A DNA stretch of 64,000 bases from Haemonchus contortus (GCA_000469685.2 LS997564.1:10608091-10672090); one strand, 5' to 3'; counted from the first letter of the stretch, positions 11,665 through 24,751 are shown. Numbers and translations: made by a program. The notes: generated from the sequence alone by a model not told the origin.

Positions 11665-14263
11665 ATATGGGCAAACAACTCCGAATGCAATAATCAGTGT
11701 GGACACGAGTATATTGAAGTTCTGCTCTTCCGGTATAAGGGTATATGTGGGCCGAGTTTTCCAATTTTAGTCACCACTACTTAGTTAAATTCAGGCGGCA
11801 AGCATCCGAGAACGACAGTTGCATATATATATTGATGGTTAAGTCGATCGCTGACTTACTGAAAATCATCTGGCTAGGAAAAATGAGCCATTGAAAAGCA
11901 GGAGTGTAGCTGCTACAGAAGATCACTTCAAGACAACGCAAAACTCAACGTTTGTCTCCATGCCGAGCCAAAATCCGAAGCAGTTAAACCCATTGGTTAT
12001 CATCATGACGATTGAGAAAATTGAGGAAAGGCCTACTCTTGAAACAGTAGACCTTTCGTACTATGGAAGAGAATCATCGTCAGATTAGGTGGGAGCTGCA
12101 AGCTGCTGATCTTCAACTTTCCGAAGCCTCAAGGAGGGAACACACATAGTGGAGTTCAAGACTGGAGTTTTATAATTCGCTGAAGAGATCGTAAGTGGGA
12201 AGTCCTGAAATGCTCAAGTTAGATGGCTGATGTAAGGAATCCGCTGTGTTCCGGAATCTGAACTTCACGCAAAGTTTGTTAACCTCATTCGCAGGTATGG
12301 CCCGGCTTGAATGCGCTCTCCTGCGTAAGCTCGAGCAAAAAATTTTTGGGGTAACTTCGCGAACCCGAACCCGTTACATCACAAAAATGAGATCGGTCTC
12401 TTATCCGCCACACCGTGAGATCACTTTGGTCAGCCTTGGCCGTCGGATATGTCAGCATGCCAATCAGTTTGATGGCGGCTGAAGCTCCCTTCAGCTTAAC
12501 CGAGCCGTCCGATGGGGCGGCGGGCAGGTCGGCTCAGCACTGCCTAGCCCACACCTCTCCAATGGAGGGATGTGGAATCGGTCCTGCTAGGCCGTAATGC
12601 CCGCCGGCCCATTGGACCTTCAGCAGCGTATATTATCCTGGTTGAACTTGTAAAATTCACTTATTCAAAGAGAGCAAGCAAAGGTAATTGAGAGTGAATA
12701 GTCAAAGTATAGGAGCAAAAGTTGCTGTCTGATACTGATGAGTGAGCAGCAACTAAATACGTCGGAGAAGGAAATGAATCTCAGACTTGACTGTTATCTG
12801 TTGTTCTTGAAAATTTTCTTTCACTTTTGGCTTGGAAAATAAGCCGCAGAACCAGCTTAAAAGCCTCCAAGCTTCAACATCCCCAATCCTTCAGAAATTA
12901 CGAGCGCGGAAGAAAATGCTTTTCATCTTCTGATCTAGGATCAGAGCAGAAGAGATGAAGCTCCTCCTTTCCAAAACTAGAGAATTTTTAGCATCCGCTT
13001 CAACATCCTGCTTACATCATTTAATTTAAGCAGGATGTTGGAGCGGAGACTGACACCACCAATCATCTGGTGCTCCTGCGACCACCCCTGGCCCAACACT
13101 TTGCTGATGGGCAACCATGGCTTGAAGGCTGTGCTCCCCGGTCATCTCATCTGTCATGTGTGCTTCGTATCACGTGCTGAGTTCAGTTAATGGTAATCTC
13201 TAGATGAGAAGGTACAGAGAATTGTACAGCGGGGATGGAGCGAGTAGAGAATGGACCGATGTGATCTACAAGAACTGGAATGAAGTGAGTTGTCGATGTC
13301 AATTCTGAAGCAGGACGGTTGGGCTTCTTCCATATTACGAGTCAAAACTACCTCCTTGCACAGAAACCCCTGACGCACGCATATGAGTTGCGAACAGCGA
13401 TTTCTTTTTTCATACTGCTTGATTCATTGAATGCTTATTGTAGAAACAGTTCTCTATTTACGGGCTCTTTCAGCCTAACAGCGATTTTCCCTTCGACTTT
13501 CCACCTTTTGCATTTTCCTCAATCCTTCCGCCACCACGAACTCGTCCCTAACCATCTGATTTCACGATGCCCCACTTCATTAAATGCCGAATGACCTTAC
13601 CGGATTCGTGAGTGTGAGTCCGAAGCCGTCTAGGCGGCATGAACGGGTGATTCAAAACCGCCGAAGACTCCCAGACCTACCAGCAAAAAGAGGTTCTCTT
13701 ACAAACTTATCAACCACAGAAGTCGTATTTTGTTTGCTTCATCTTCTCGTGGCAATGTCTCACTAATAGTGCATAGAGAAAGCCGACCCATCCAAAGACA
13801 TTCTAAAAACAGACGATGAGCAGGTATGTTCCTCAATCTCTTTTCAAATCGCCTTCGCGTTGCCTACTTGGCCCAGGAGAGCCACGGAGGGTGATAATAC
13901 CACACATAAAGGTAGAATAGAATATTTATTGTTGATGGAATCTATCTGTTGTAATATTGATATGCACGAACACAATACCCGTAAGGTATTGTTCATAAAT
14001 AGTAAGTCGTGAGGAATCAGGGAATCGTGGAAGTGTGGGAGCAATGAAATGCAAAGTTGTACTATTCGCTGCTAGCATTAGATATAATACGTACAGATTT
14101 CATTAACCGCGAAAACATGAAGTGACGAAGATGAAACTTAGAATGTAATCAATCACATATCGATCTGGAGAATCGTGGGACTTTGGTAACTGAAATGTAG
14201 AATTGCTGAGACGTAGAAATATGAAAACGAACGGTTTTGAGAATGTAGTTGGGGTGAGAGTGA
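11665..14263. other. No supported gene; GC-rich patch and one hairpin
   Basis: 12290-12640 is a GC-rich patch with overlapping open frames on one strand, suggestive of decayed transposon sequence. 12995-13046 is an inverted repeat. The remaining sequence shows no recognisable coding exon. Confidence 0.35.
12995..13046. repeat. Inverted repeat, about 20-bp arms
   Basis: CCGCTTCAACATCCTGCTTA is followed after about 12 bases by TAAGCAGGATGTTGGAGCGG, complementary with a single mismatch. Probably a relic of a foldback element. No associated gene is visible. Confidence 0.75.
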
Positions 14264-14492
14264 ATGGCTGCTTTCATAGTCCGCCGGCCGGCCGGCTGGC
14301 GTGCCGGCGGAGGCAGTGCTAGGGGGGAGGAGGGAGGCAGACAGACAGGCAGACAGTCCACGCTCTTTCGAGGAGCTGAAAACAAACACCCTTCGAAGGG
14401 GCGTGGACTGTTTGCCTAATACTGTCTGCCACCCTCCTCCCCCCTAGCACTGCCTCGCCGGCACGCCGGCCGGCGGACTATGAAAGCAGCCA
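14264..14492. mobile_element. Foldback MITE, 'GGCTGCTTTCATAGTCCGC' family, copy 2
   Basis: Ends are GGCTGCTTTCATAGTCCGCC and GGCGGACTATGAAAGCAGCC. The arms continue with GCCGGCC-rich sequence and CCTAGCACTGCC complements, folding almost end to end. Flanked by AAT on both sides; the right-hand AAT is shared with copy 3. No genuine coding sequence. Confidence 0.9.
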
Positions 14493-14753
14493 ATGGCTGC
14501 TTTCATAGTCCGCAGGCAGGCGCGCTGGCGCGCGCGCAGGCATGCGCGCAGGCAGTGCTAGGGGGGAGGAGGGAGGCAGACAGTGTAAGGCAAACAGTCC
14601 ACGCCCCTTCGAAGGTTGTTTGTTTTCAACCCCTCGAAGGGGCGTGGACTGCTTGCCTTACACTGTCTGCCTCCCTCCTCCCCCCTAGCACCGCCTGCGC
14701 GCATGCCTGCGCGCGCGCCAGCGCGCCTGCCTGCGGACTATGAAAGCAGCCAA
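14493..14753. mobile_element. Foldback MITE, 'GGCTGCTTTCATAGTCCGC' family, copy 3
   Basis: Directly abuts copy 2 with only one AAT between them. Same terminal 19 bp, but the arms are (GCGC)-rich with GGCAGGC units. The inner TGCTAGGGGGGAGGAGGGAG segment and the central ACGCCCCTTCGAAGG region are shared with copy 2, so the two copies are close relatives. The frames read across it on both strands are by-products of the palindrome. Confidence 0.9.
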
Positions 14754-16176
14754 TGAGAATGACCCTCGCCGCTGACTGAAAACCCGAGCGCTCAGGGGAG
14801 GAGTAAACAGCTTTGCTGACCGGCGCTGGCCATGGGAATTCGGGGAGATGTTCCGCCACCCTTGCAGCTGCAATGGTGTTGTGCTGAAAACCTTTTTTGG
14901 TCTTCGAATACAGTTTTTTACCTAGCTCTCTAGGGATAGGAGCACCTGAGCACCACTACGGGCCCACAGAGCCAAATACCCCTCCGTCTCTACGCTCTAG
15001 CGCCTAGTGTTAGAGACAAGGGTTGCCTCCTCCCTCCCTTCAACTACATCTCTAACCGCAAAATTCAGTACACTTATTAAATTCGGATTGATCAATTGGT
15101 ATAGATTCAGGAAATGTGGAAAATAGGAAAGGTGGAAGCGATGAAGATGTCTGGTAGGGCAGTCAACGAATATCTCGACTTTGCAGTTTCAAACCCGACA
15201 TTTCTACGATTCCTGAACAATGAGCGATACCTAAGAAATATTTCCAGAGATCAAGAAATTGGAGTCAAGATCAATGAATTGTCGATGAGAAGGTAGAAAA
15301 CTATAGTGAGATCACAACTGTCAACCATTCTGCACACCCTCACGAATAGCTGATGTGAACGTCATTACAAGTGTATAGCTTGATATGTATAATGAAACCA
15401 TGCTCAGGTGGAAAACTATCACTACCCTTCAGAATACATGTTATTGTAATTAACACCTAAATATCCACGGTGTTATTCCTTCCCAATGTTTTCATAAGAT
15501 AAGATTGCTCAACTGTAGAGCAGTACTTATACAGCAATGATGAGTCGCCTGGTTTCTGGCATACTATCGTTCACGTTCCGCTCTCGAACGATTTTTTGAG
15601 CTGAACATAGCTATGCAGGAGGAGAATTGATCGTTTCGAAAACAGTTGGCTCGGCATTCTGCGCGAAGATTTGGCGCTTCATGTGAGAACATTTCATGGC
15701 ATAATAAGCAGATCTGGTCCATCACATGGTGTACAGGGGGTGAACGATGTACCTGAAAATTCGACATATGTAGTTACTATGGTATGTGTCAGGCTTTGAA
15801 ATAGGTTTTTTGCACTGCTCATAAAGTGAGACATTTATTCAACAATAATAAGCAGCGTAACACGTAACCGCATTCTGCCTACCTGTTCAAAAATCATGTC
15901 TGAGAATCTCCCTAGTTCAGGATTAGGCCCGCGTGGCAAACCGCTTTCACAATAATCCCTCATTTCCCATTCCATTCCTCCATCTCCAAATATAAATACG
16001 AATGGTCCTCTTTTTTTCTCGGCTCGTATACTCGTTCACCTGTCCATTCCTCAAGGGAAAGTACAGAGACACGCCCTACTTTCCGCTGGCAGACACGACA
16101 CGCAGAGATCGCTTCTTCGTCTGAATTTCTCAGCGAGAGAAAATCTGGTTGACAACAGCTCTGTAACCGACTATGG
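14754..16176. other. No supported gene; dispersed repeat at the left edge
   Basis: 14754-14900 carries the GGAATTCGGGGAGATGTTCC repeat motif. The short frame at 15114-15296 (+, 60 codons) looks protein-like but has no recognised domain or partner exon. The rest shows nothing I can name. Confidence 0.35.
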
Positions 16177-16185
16177 TATGAGGGA

Positions 16186-16257
16186 TTTACGTCTGTTGCA
16201 TTTTATTTCACGGTCAGAACAGGTCAGAACCGTGAAATGAAATGCAACAGACGTAGA
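16186..16257. repeat. Inverted repeat, about 29-bp arms
   Basis: TTACGTCTGTTGCATTTTAT followed by TTCACGGT pairs with ACCGTGAAATGAAATGCAAC then AGACGTA, around a short CAGAACAGGTCAGA-like loop. It lies just left of a single MITE end (16289-16323) that finishes ACTACGAAAGCAGCC and is flanked by AAT, so it may be the core of a rearranged MITE. Confidence 0.8.
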
Positions 16258-16323
16258 TCTCTTACATACGAACTAATTCGTTTTACGTCAGTGCGCCGGT
16301 CGGCCAGCGGACTACGAAAGCAG

Positions 16324-19299
16324 CCAATCTAATTGCTGGGCACCAGTGTTCGCAATGGAGCAACTTTGATTAAAAATCAATCAGCTGATTGTCGTAGTGT
16401 GAGTTATAATATTTCAGAATATTCTCTAATTCCACTGCTACTCCTCGTGAAAAATAATGTTCTGAATACCTGTTTTATTAGAGTAGCAGTAAGTAAGCGC
16501 AAGCGCAGAATAAGCCATCTACGCCAGGATCATCAGTTGGTTGGAAGACAATTTTGAACATTTTGGTTTAATGTAGTTACATAGCTGCACGTTATGACAT
16601 CCAACACCTTTTGTAGCCAGGAGGTGGTCGTTTGGCGCTGTCCCTCCCATCGCGCCATCAATTCGACGCAGTATGTAAGCTGAGCAACTCGTCCAGTTGA
16701 TTCACCCTGCTGACCATGCTAGTCGGCCAGCCCATGGCCCATCCAGCTGATATACGCCTAATAGTGCCACCACTACCTTTGACGCCACGGACGGAACATT
16801 CGTGCGTCCGGAGGTGCGTGGCAAAATTCGTGGCGATTTGAGCGGCTTAAGTGCCTATCATTGGGTCTAAGTTTGAAGTAAGTTTCTTTCATACCAGCCT
16901 TATGCCACTCTCCCTGAACGCATCATTGCTGAATACATCATCAGAAGAACGCATGTGAGATTAGGTGGCGAATGCAGCAACAGAGAGAAACTCAAAGACG
17001 TTGTCGCCGAAGAAGGTAAACTGCGAAGGTTGCATCGGGCTTGAGCTTGAGGGTGGGCCTGTTTCAGCTCACAATGTTGGTGCGGATACGGCACGGAACT
17101 GTCTCTTGAACGGCGTGGTAGGTGACCTTCGCACAGGAGCTAGTGTCGAGCCGGATTCGGCATTGTACATTATACTTCCAACTTCCAGTGAGGTGATAGA
17201 AGAGCGGCTCCACTAGCACGATGTTGTCGAATGCCAATCACGAACTCGTGTCGGCCACATGGCAGGTTCCTCTCTCTCAGCGCATATTGGGTGCGAATTA
17301 GCACCCGAAGTGTTCACGGATACTGATTTCCATGTTATTAGCAGATTTCAGCTTGAACAACAGTTGTCGAGCCGTCGGTGACGTCCCGCCGAGGAAAATC
17401 CGCATAGGTGGTTACTCGGCAGGGCGCCCCCGGCGGCATGAACTAGGTGACCGAGGTCTTCTGCCCGCTCGCCATGCTCGTATTCAGCTGCCACATGGGT
17501 TTGGTAGGCCTGAGGCTGCCACAGTCTCTCTTGCGAGCTCCTGGCTGGCACTGCCTCCTAACGCTACCAGGGTTGGTCAGCGCCGAGCTCCCTCTGACGC
17601 TGGGTGCACGGTCCAACCATGGCCCACGTGGGCTATCCTTTGCTAGCCAAAGATAACTGCGATATAATGGACATGTTACCAACATTCTATGTATTACCAG
17701 CAAACATTGTAAAATGCACTATTTATAATAAACAACGTATGATGTGAAAAGGAGAGTAAAATGCGAGCAGTTATAAGAACTGCAATACAAAAGGTATTGT
17801 GAAAAAGAGTATGAAAAAATACACATAATTATAACAACACTAACCTACGGATTGGGTACGATCCTAGATGATCCTCATCGGGACCCATCCAAGTCATCCC
17901 ACCTCCATTTGGCAGTGCTGCTCCGAGGTCCTTTGGTTGCTGCGGACCATTCATCAGACAATGGCACCACTTGAGGATGGCAATACTGTGGTGCTACGAA
18001 CCCATCGGAGGATGAGTCGGTGTTGTTTACGTCGAATTGCACTAGATGTCGAAGTCAGGCGGCTGCAACGTTGACAACGGCGACGAATGATGATGCAAAC
18101 GTCGCACAGGGGCTAGAGTCCATTGTCACGTGGCAAACTTTAGCTCCCTGCAGCTTACGGTGCCTTTCACAGCGAGAATACGAGCGCGCCACGCCAGCCC
18201 TCCTTTAAGTCGTCAGAACGGCACGACAATAGTGGCAGATATTTCAACTACCTACGGCGATGCTCCTTGTGATATGAAGAATGACGTCGGCGCCCGTATC
18301 GAAACGCATGCTCGTGGAGGTTCCATTGATCTTCTCAGTCCTGGATGGGTTTTATCAGAGCTATGTTGGTAAAGGTGAAGCGATGGTGTCGTGGTTGACC
18401 CATATGCACTTACTCTTCGTTGACGTCCTTGGTGGGACTTCCGCAAAATCTTGATGCTGTCGCGATTGCATCCGTGATAGCATTTCTCAACGAAGTCGCA
18501 CTACATCGCCCCGTGTGTTCCACTGTAGCGGAAATATGGCGTCTCCTTGTTTAAGCTCTTTTTGGTCTTCACCATCGATTCCAGATAGGGCTGAGGGTGC
18601 TGAAGGTACACTGCTCAGAAGCGCGACGCCCTGTCGGATGTCTAGACGTTGCGAGAGTTTCGCGCTGAGCTACCTACGCGTAGCTTCTAAATTATTCCGC
18701 AGCTTGTGTAGAGATTTGTACCGATGTCGGCGAAGTCGGATGTGACTAGACCACAACTCCAGCCGAAACATTCCACTGTGCACGTAGTGTTGGGGTCATT
18801 GCTTGATGAAGTCGGTTGCATGGTGCAATCGATCGAATGAAAGTCGAGTGAAAATGTCGGGTTTGCATAGTTGACCCAAAGAACTGGTTGATGACTTAGT
18901 CGTATATTCTTCTAAAATTGTGGTCACATCAAAGCAGAACTTCAAATCGGCATATTTAAGGCGATTCACAATTGACTACGGTAGTCCACTTGAGAATCTG
19001 TAAGCCCATAACACTCACTTCCCTCGTTTTCTAGGTTACTCTTTAGAGGTAGAATGTTCAGCTTCCACTAATAAAATGTAGGCAAACCAAACTTTTCGTT
19101 CAAATGTTTGAAGTTGGCCTTTACGCCCTTTTCGGGTGATTGATTTACGTGACATTTTAAAATATCTTTCACAGGAAATGCTCCTGTTCCCGTGAATGCA
19201 ATGTAGTTGCAGCCCTATTTCGAAGAGCATTAAGCGAAGCACCAAAAAATGGTCAAGTTGCCGAAGCCATTCTATAGTTGAAGCTCAAACGAAAGAAAA
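16324..19299. other. Unresolved, GC-richer in part, probably decayed transposable elements
   Basis: 16790-16880 resembles one arm of the 9-bp-duplication foldback family seen at 31020-31279 (GTGCGTCC, then GCCTATCATTGGG). 17390-17640 and 18000-18500 are GC-richer with overlapping frames on both strands and no recognised domain. I saw no spliced gene. Confidence 0.3.
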
Positions 19300-20548
19300 C
19301 TCTATGAACGCAGCGTGTGGAATGCAACAGCAAACCTTCACCAGAATAATCCTGAATCGCATAGTCAGAGATCTGAACATAGCCATGAGCCGAGAACAAG
19401 CGAATTTCAAAGTTGGTATTCCACACTTGATCATTTGCAAGTTATAAATCAGCTCAGCGAAAATGTGGAGAGTGTTGGATTCCCTTGTGCATGGCATTGT
19501 CGACTACATGAAAGCATTCGACTCGGTCGGAACAAACGCGATACTAAATGCGATGAGTAGATACGGGATTAATTCGTACTATGTCGACCCACTCGAGGAG
19601 CAGAGTAGTGGCTGTATCACAAGAATAAAGCTCTTCAGCGATCCATGTCAATAAAAAATATGCAAGGAGGTTCGACAAGGCGAGATGATTTCTCCGAAAT
19701 TGTTTGCACTAACTTTGGAAGCCCCGTTCAATGATCTTGACTGGTCCGAAGGTATGGAGATCGATGGGAATACCTTACCTCTCTGCTCTCTGCTGACGAT
19801 TGCGTCATTTTTGCGCGTGATGCCCTAGAGCTCCAGGAGAAACTTGTACAACTACAGATGGTATCGAGTGAAATCGGAGATGAATTTGTCAGAAAAGAAG
19901 TGGGTGCGCAACCAGTTCAGTCCTACAGCAACAGTCGAAATAAATGGCGAAACCATCGAAGAAGTAAAAAGCTTTAAATACACCGGACACCAGCTTGGTT
20001 TCACAGAAGGCAGCAGGGAGAGTACAGCAGGCGCAGGAGGGCAGCTTGGTCTAGCCTCAACAAAATATTAACGTAAATACTAGACGAAGACCTTCCGAGA
20101 AACTGAGTGTGTCCCTTTCCCACTCGACTGTGATACCCGCACTGTTGTATGGTGATAATCGCCTACGAAAGCAGACGAAGAGATATTTCTGTGATGTAAA
20201 GATCAATGGAAGAAGACTCTGCAAAGTTCCACTTCGTAAACATATCACAAACACAGATTTGCGAAGACGAAGTGACTTTTTTGATGTTGTCCAGGAAATG
20301 TATAAACGTAAACGAGAATGGGCCAGTCATGTGGCACATTTGAAAGATGACCTATGGACCTACGGCTAACGAAGCGGATCTCAATGGATCACAAGCGAGT
20401 ACCGGGAAGGCCTAGACTGAGGTGGGCCGATTCTCGGGTGAATATGCTTTGCCAACAATGGAGACAACGTGCGCAGGACCGGGGTGGATGGCTCAAAGTC
20501 GACTTGCGTGAATGGCGAAGTTCGCGAGGAAAGGGCGGATACAGATGA
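19300..20548 (+). mobile_element. Decayed RTE-like LINE (reverse transcriptase remnant)
   Basis: Fragments in shifting frames match RTE-type reverse transcriptase in order: DYMKAFDSVGTNAILNAMSR (about 19502-19561), EVRQGEMISPKLFALTLE (about 19665-19720), SADDCVIFAR with the catalytic ADD (about 19791-19820), and the C-terminal GRPRLRWADSR (about 20405-20437) near an RD-W region. Several stops and frameshifts separate them, so it is not functional. The 5' endonuclease part is not recognisable. The 3' end runs into GATAAAGG, similar to RTE tails. Confidence 0.82.
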
Positions 20549-21508
20549 TAAAGGTTTATGAAAAGAGCTGAGTACATCAAACCAAAATTGTCCAGCCGAC
20601 CACATCATGCCAAAATTTCCAGAACTGAATTCCCCGTCGCAAATGGTCATGACAAGTTGTTTAACTTCCTACATGGGTTCCCTTGTTAATGGTGCATCCT
20701 GTACATTGCCGTTGAAACTCGTCGCGCATACACGCAGGACAATCTCTGAGCCTTTATAAAGGCCTAGGACGTTCTCCCTGACAGCGCCACATATGAAGGG
20801 GGCCACTGATTTCATGAGCCACTTTTTGCTGAACTGTATCTTTGAAGCGATGAGTGCTAATCAGCTTGTTTGGTGCTTATCAGCCTGTCTGAGCTTTATA
20901 AAGGAACTAGCCTTGCATTTCATGTCCAATGTCACCTCTCGTTTTTTTTCGAACAGACTTATCACAGGATCCAGTAAAGCCAATGAAAGAAGGAAGACAA
21001 TGAAGTAAAGCCGAGCCATTGATTATACCTGAAATATTTCTTATTAGTAATTGTGTAACGGAATGCAGCTCTAATTAAGTCCCAAGCACATTCGAACGAA
21101 AAAAGTAAGACGACGGAAAATGCGTTCCCTATTCGTTCCTGGTAATAGGAGGATATAACTTTCTCCTTTGCTGTTTGCTGTCCCAGCCTCTGAGACCAGG
21201 CCATAGATTCATGGATGATTTTGCTTATATCGAGGATTAAATATAGATTGGAGGAAACTGGAACCTATTTTCAGTTGCACCCGAACGGCATGCCGCGTGC
21301 ACCGCCCGCATGTCGGGGAGTACAGCGCATGGATATGATCCAATTTCCCATTGGATGATTACGGTGATTGCTGCGCTGTTACTGGTGCAGCGGCGATTGA
21401 AATCTAAGAGCAAAGTTCAGCATTACGGTCACTGTCGAAGTTTGAACCCCACATCGTGTCCCACCTACGCCATTTTTTTCTCAACCACGCCCCATATGAC
21501 ATTTCTAG
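20549..21508. other. No supported gene
   Basis: AT-rich sequence between the RTE remnant and the TATGTGTG repeat. Short frames only. No domain, RNA gene or splice structure recognised. Confidence 0.35.
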
Positions 21509-21510
21509 TT

Positions 21511-21630
21511 GTGCCTATATGTGTGTATATGTGTGTATATGTGTGTATATATGTGCGTATATGTGTGTATATGTGTGTATATGTGTATATATGTGCGTAT
21601 ATGTGTGTATATGTGTGTATATGTGTGTAG
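21511..21630 (+). repeat. (TATGTGTG)n microsatellite
   Basis: About 120 bp of TATGTGTGTA / TATGTGCGTA units with interruptions. The cysteine/valine-rich reading frames across it are artefacts of the repeat. Confidence 0.95.
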
Positions 21631-21869
21631 ACTCGTTCAATGACGGAAAGTCCACAAGATTTTCATCGTAGCCTTAGGATGGAGGAATTGAGGATATTTC
21701 GAACTTCCATGCGTCAAAAAAAAACTCATTACAATTTTTTTGACAGGGAATACAACGGTTTTACTGAGTCCACCTACTCTTTTTTTGAGCAGAGCATCAG
21801 AAAGATGTAAGACACTCTTCAAAGTATGGTATCTTGGAAGTCGCATACTGTCGCTGTGAAGAATCAGTA

Positions 21870-22965
21870 GAGTATCCTACTATATATAACGCGCTAAGTG
21901 TGTCTGTTGGTTTGTCTGTCTGTGTGTGTGTGTAGTTGTGTGTTTGACCGGAAATTCATAGCTGCGGTCCCCATGGACCTAGAGAGTTCAAATTTGGTAG
22001 GAGTACAGGCGACAGCATGGGAACACTAATGGTGGGTGGCGGGGCCTGACTCCGCCCACAGGGAGCGGGGTTTGTGCGAAATAAATGTTTGAGTAGAAGG
22101 TCATAACTTCTGTCCCCGTGGACCTAAAGCGCTCAAACTTGGTAAGAGTACAAATGGCTGCACCCGACTTCACCCACAAGGGGCGGGGTTTGTGCGGAAA
22201 ATCATAACTGCAGCCCCCGTGGAACTAGAGCGTCCAAATTTGGTAGGAGTACCCAAGATATGATGAGAACGCTTATAGTGGGTGGCAGGATCGGACTCCG
22301 CCCACCAGGGGCGGGGTTTGGGCAGAAATTCAAAACTCCTGTCCCCGTGGACCAAAAGCGCTCAAATTCGGTAGGAGTACAGGTGGCAGGATGGGAACGC
22401 TTATGGTAGGTGGCAAGATCGGACTCCGCCCACTGTGGGCGGGATCCGGGCAAAAACTCTTAACTCCTGACCCCGTGGACCTAGAGCGTTAAAATTTAGT
22501 AGGAGTGCAGGCGGCAGGATGGGAACACTGATGGTAGGTTGCAAGACTAAACTCCGCCCCAAAGGGCTGAGCGTGAATAAATACTATTACTTCGGACCCA
22601 GATCGTTGAAACTTGAAGACACAAGGAGTTGGCTGGGAACATTGATGGTAGCCAACATAATATATTCAGCCGCGATGAAGTCTCTTAATATTTTTTTTTC
22701 TGAGTAATCGCCTTTGTGATATTATGCGATGTTATGGATACGACGATATTATGGACACAGCGAAGATGGCTTACAGAAAAAATCGCTCCCTAATTCGGAG
22801 CTAATACTGGGGTTGCCGAGCTTTCAAAGAAAAAGGAAAATCCGAAGTGTTATTTACGTACAGCAAATTTCTCACACAAAGGAGGAGCGCCCGGCGTAGC
22901 CGGGCGAACCTATAAGAGGGAGGGAAGCCCGGCGTTAGCCGGGTGTTCCTCCCGACTGGTTTACT
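21870..22965 (+). mobile_element. Possible nonautonomous Helitron-like element carrying tandem repeats
   Basis: Left side TCCTACTATATATAACGCGC followed by TAAGTGTGTCTGT; right side two GC-rich hairpins, GCCCGGCGTAGCCGGGC (about 22889) and GCCCGGCGTTAGCCGGGT (about 22928). An AT-rich TC start and a 3' hairpin are the general marks of Helitron-type elements, but I could not find a convincing CTRR end, and boundaries are guesses. Tandem units at 21960-22600 sit inside. Confidence 0.35.
21960..22600 (+). repeat. Tandem array, about 128-bp units
   Basis: Five or so units each contain CCCCGTGGACCTAGAGCG, AAATTTGGTAGGAGTAC, GGCAGGATGGGAACGCTTAT and GACTCCGCCCAC then GGGCGGGGTTTG. The GTAGGAGTAC motif recurs at about 21997, 22141 (variant), 22242, 22370 and 22497. 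One unit is shortened. Inverted related units are at 62220-62400, so the unit is a dispersed repeat. Open frames here are repeat artefacts. Confidence 0.9.
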
Positions 22966-24750
22966 GGTTACTCGCCATTTCCAATCTAGACTTCATCGGT
23001 TGGTATATATTACTATCAAACTGTCTATCAAATTCAGTCCATCTAACCTTCTATTTAAAATAAGCCTTTCGAGTAATCTAGAGTTCATTGGTTAGTACCT
23101 AAACTTAAAAGTTCAGTCTTTTGTGAGGACATGGAGGCTTAAGAGATCCAGTGAAAATAGTGGGATATTGTAATTCCTAGTGACTACATGATGAAAGGTG
23201 TTTGATCACTTTTAAGAGACAGAACAGGATTTGATCCTCTATCAAGTAAGGAAAATTTTGTAGCTCCTGCTATCTTCCACTTACGCCTTTCTCAGCATAA
23301 CACTGTATTGTTGAATTGTTTCCCTGGACAGGATAGGAGAGGACAACTACGCCGAAAGACCCGCCCTATTAAGCTTGTCTACGAACCACGTGATGATTTG
23401 AAGAAAACATTACAACAATCCTACTGTCTTTGCTGGAAAGATATAAAACTGAATTGATCTTCTGAGGTTGCAATAAATGTGAGATGGACGCGCAAGCAAC
23501 AGTGCACTTAATTCTGGAAAACGACACAGTACTGTGAAGGAGAGTGATTACGGCAACTCCACGGTTAAAAGTGCTCGAGCAGGGCGTGGCCAAGGAGAGA
23601 GTTTAACGAGATTAATATGCTGTCCACCTCTGGATGCGAGGTCCGCCCTCGAATACGGCCTGTGTTTTTGGATATGATACTCTACCGCCAATCAAGAACG
23701 CGTTCGAGAACCCACTCGTCGCCATTTCCGTGCGCGCATCTCTACTTCGAACCACAAAACGACGGTTTTGTTTGATGGAAGCTTGACGATTCCCTTCCCT
23801 GTTGTTTGATCAACGTAAACATCAACACCATTTCATCGTCTCAACTTTAGCGCTAAACTGATTCAATAAAAGTAGGACGTAACTGTGTGATACAACTTAC
23901 GGTCGACTTGATTGGAGACAAAATCATTCTACAGCAAAAAATAGGAGCAAAATTCCAACTTGACAACTTCAAAGAGATCGGTGATCACGCTCATGCACCG
24001 TCCTTGTCATGCACATTATGCAAAAAAAGTAGCTCGGACTACCAACTTCCAGAAAAGGGCATGGGATAAACACTCGAGTACATTCGTAGGATGGTAAAAA
24101 TACGTGCGGCATCGTCTATTTCTTTTTTTCAGGCTTATTCCACTCATGGAATTGAATGCGAAACTCGGGTTTCACCTTGTCAGTTTCAGTTAATGCTAGG
24201 TCACTTTCACATAAACTGTCGGACTATGACGACAGGCAGCGTAATCAAAGAGGCCCTCGAAGATGGTGTGATGGATAACCCTAACCGTGTTCAGGATGAC
24301 CATGTTAGGGCACCACCACCATAGAACCCAGTCTCTCGACGTCTTCCAATTTGGTATGAACACGCGCTCCCTCACATCACGTTGCGTTATGGCCCAGGTA
24401 GTGAGGAGTACCTACCGTCTTTAAGATAGAGTTGGAACCATGGAAACATTCTGATTTCCTTTTCCACTGTTTAGCAGAGAATAACTTTACTTATTCATTA
24501 GCTCATGCCATAACGAGCTTGATGTACGTTCGAGATTACTTTCGAGCACACAGCAAATGATATGTAGTTTGAACGCAAAATCCTTATATTCATTTTCTAT
24601 CAGGTTACTGTACGCAGATATAAAGAAGGTAGGAAGTAACGATTGCAGCAATGTCAGAAAGAGGGTTGTGAGAAAAGCTCGTGCCATTTTGTCAGCTAAC
24701 TTTCAAAAAGTCATAACTCATCTCAAAGTGAACTTCATAGTAAGCCCCAT
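22966..24750. other. No supported gene
   Basis: AT-rich sequence without recognisable domains. Short frames such as 23887-24069 and 24091-24324 are not supported by splice sites or motifs. Confidence 0.35.
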
Positions 24751-24751
24751 T

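Noticed and set aside
14480..14859. Overlapping alanine/arginine-rich frames on both strands.
   Set aside because: They are by-products of the GC-rich palindromic MITE.
21310..21671. Cysteine- and valine-rich frames of 71-106 codons.
   Set aside because: They are translations of the TATGTGTG microsatellite.
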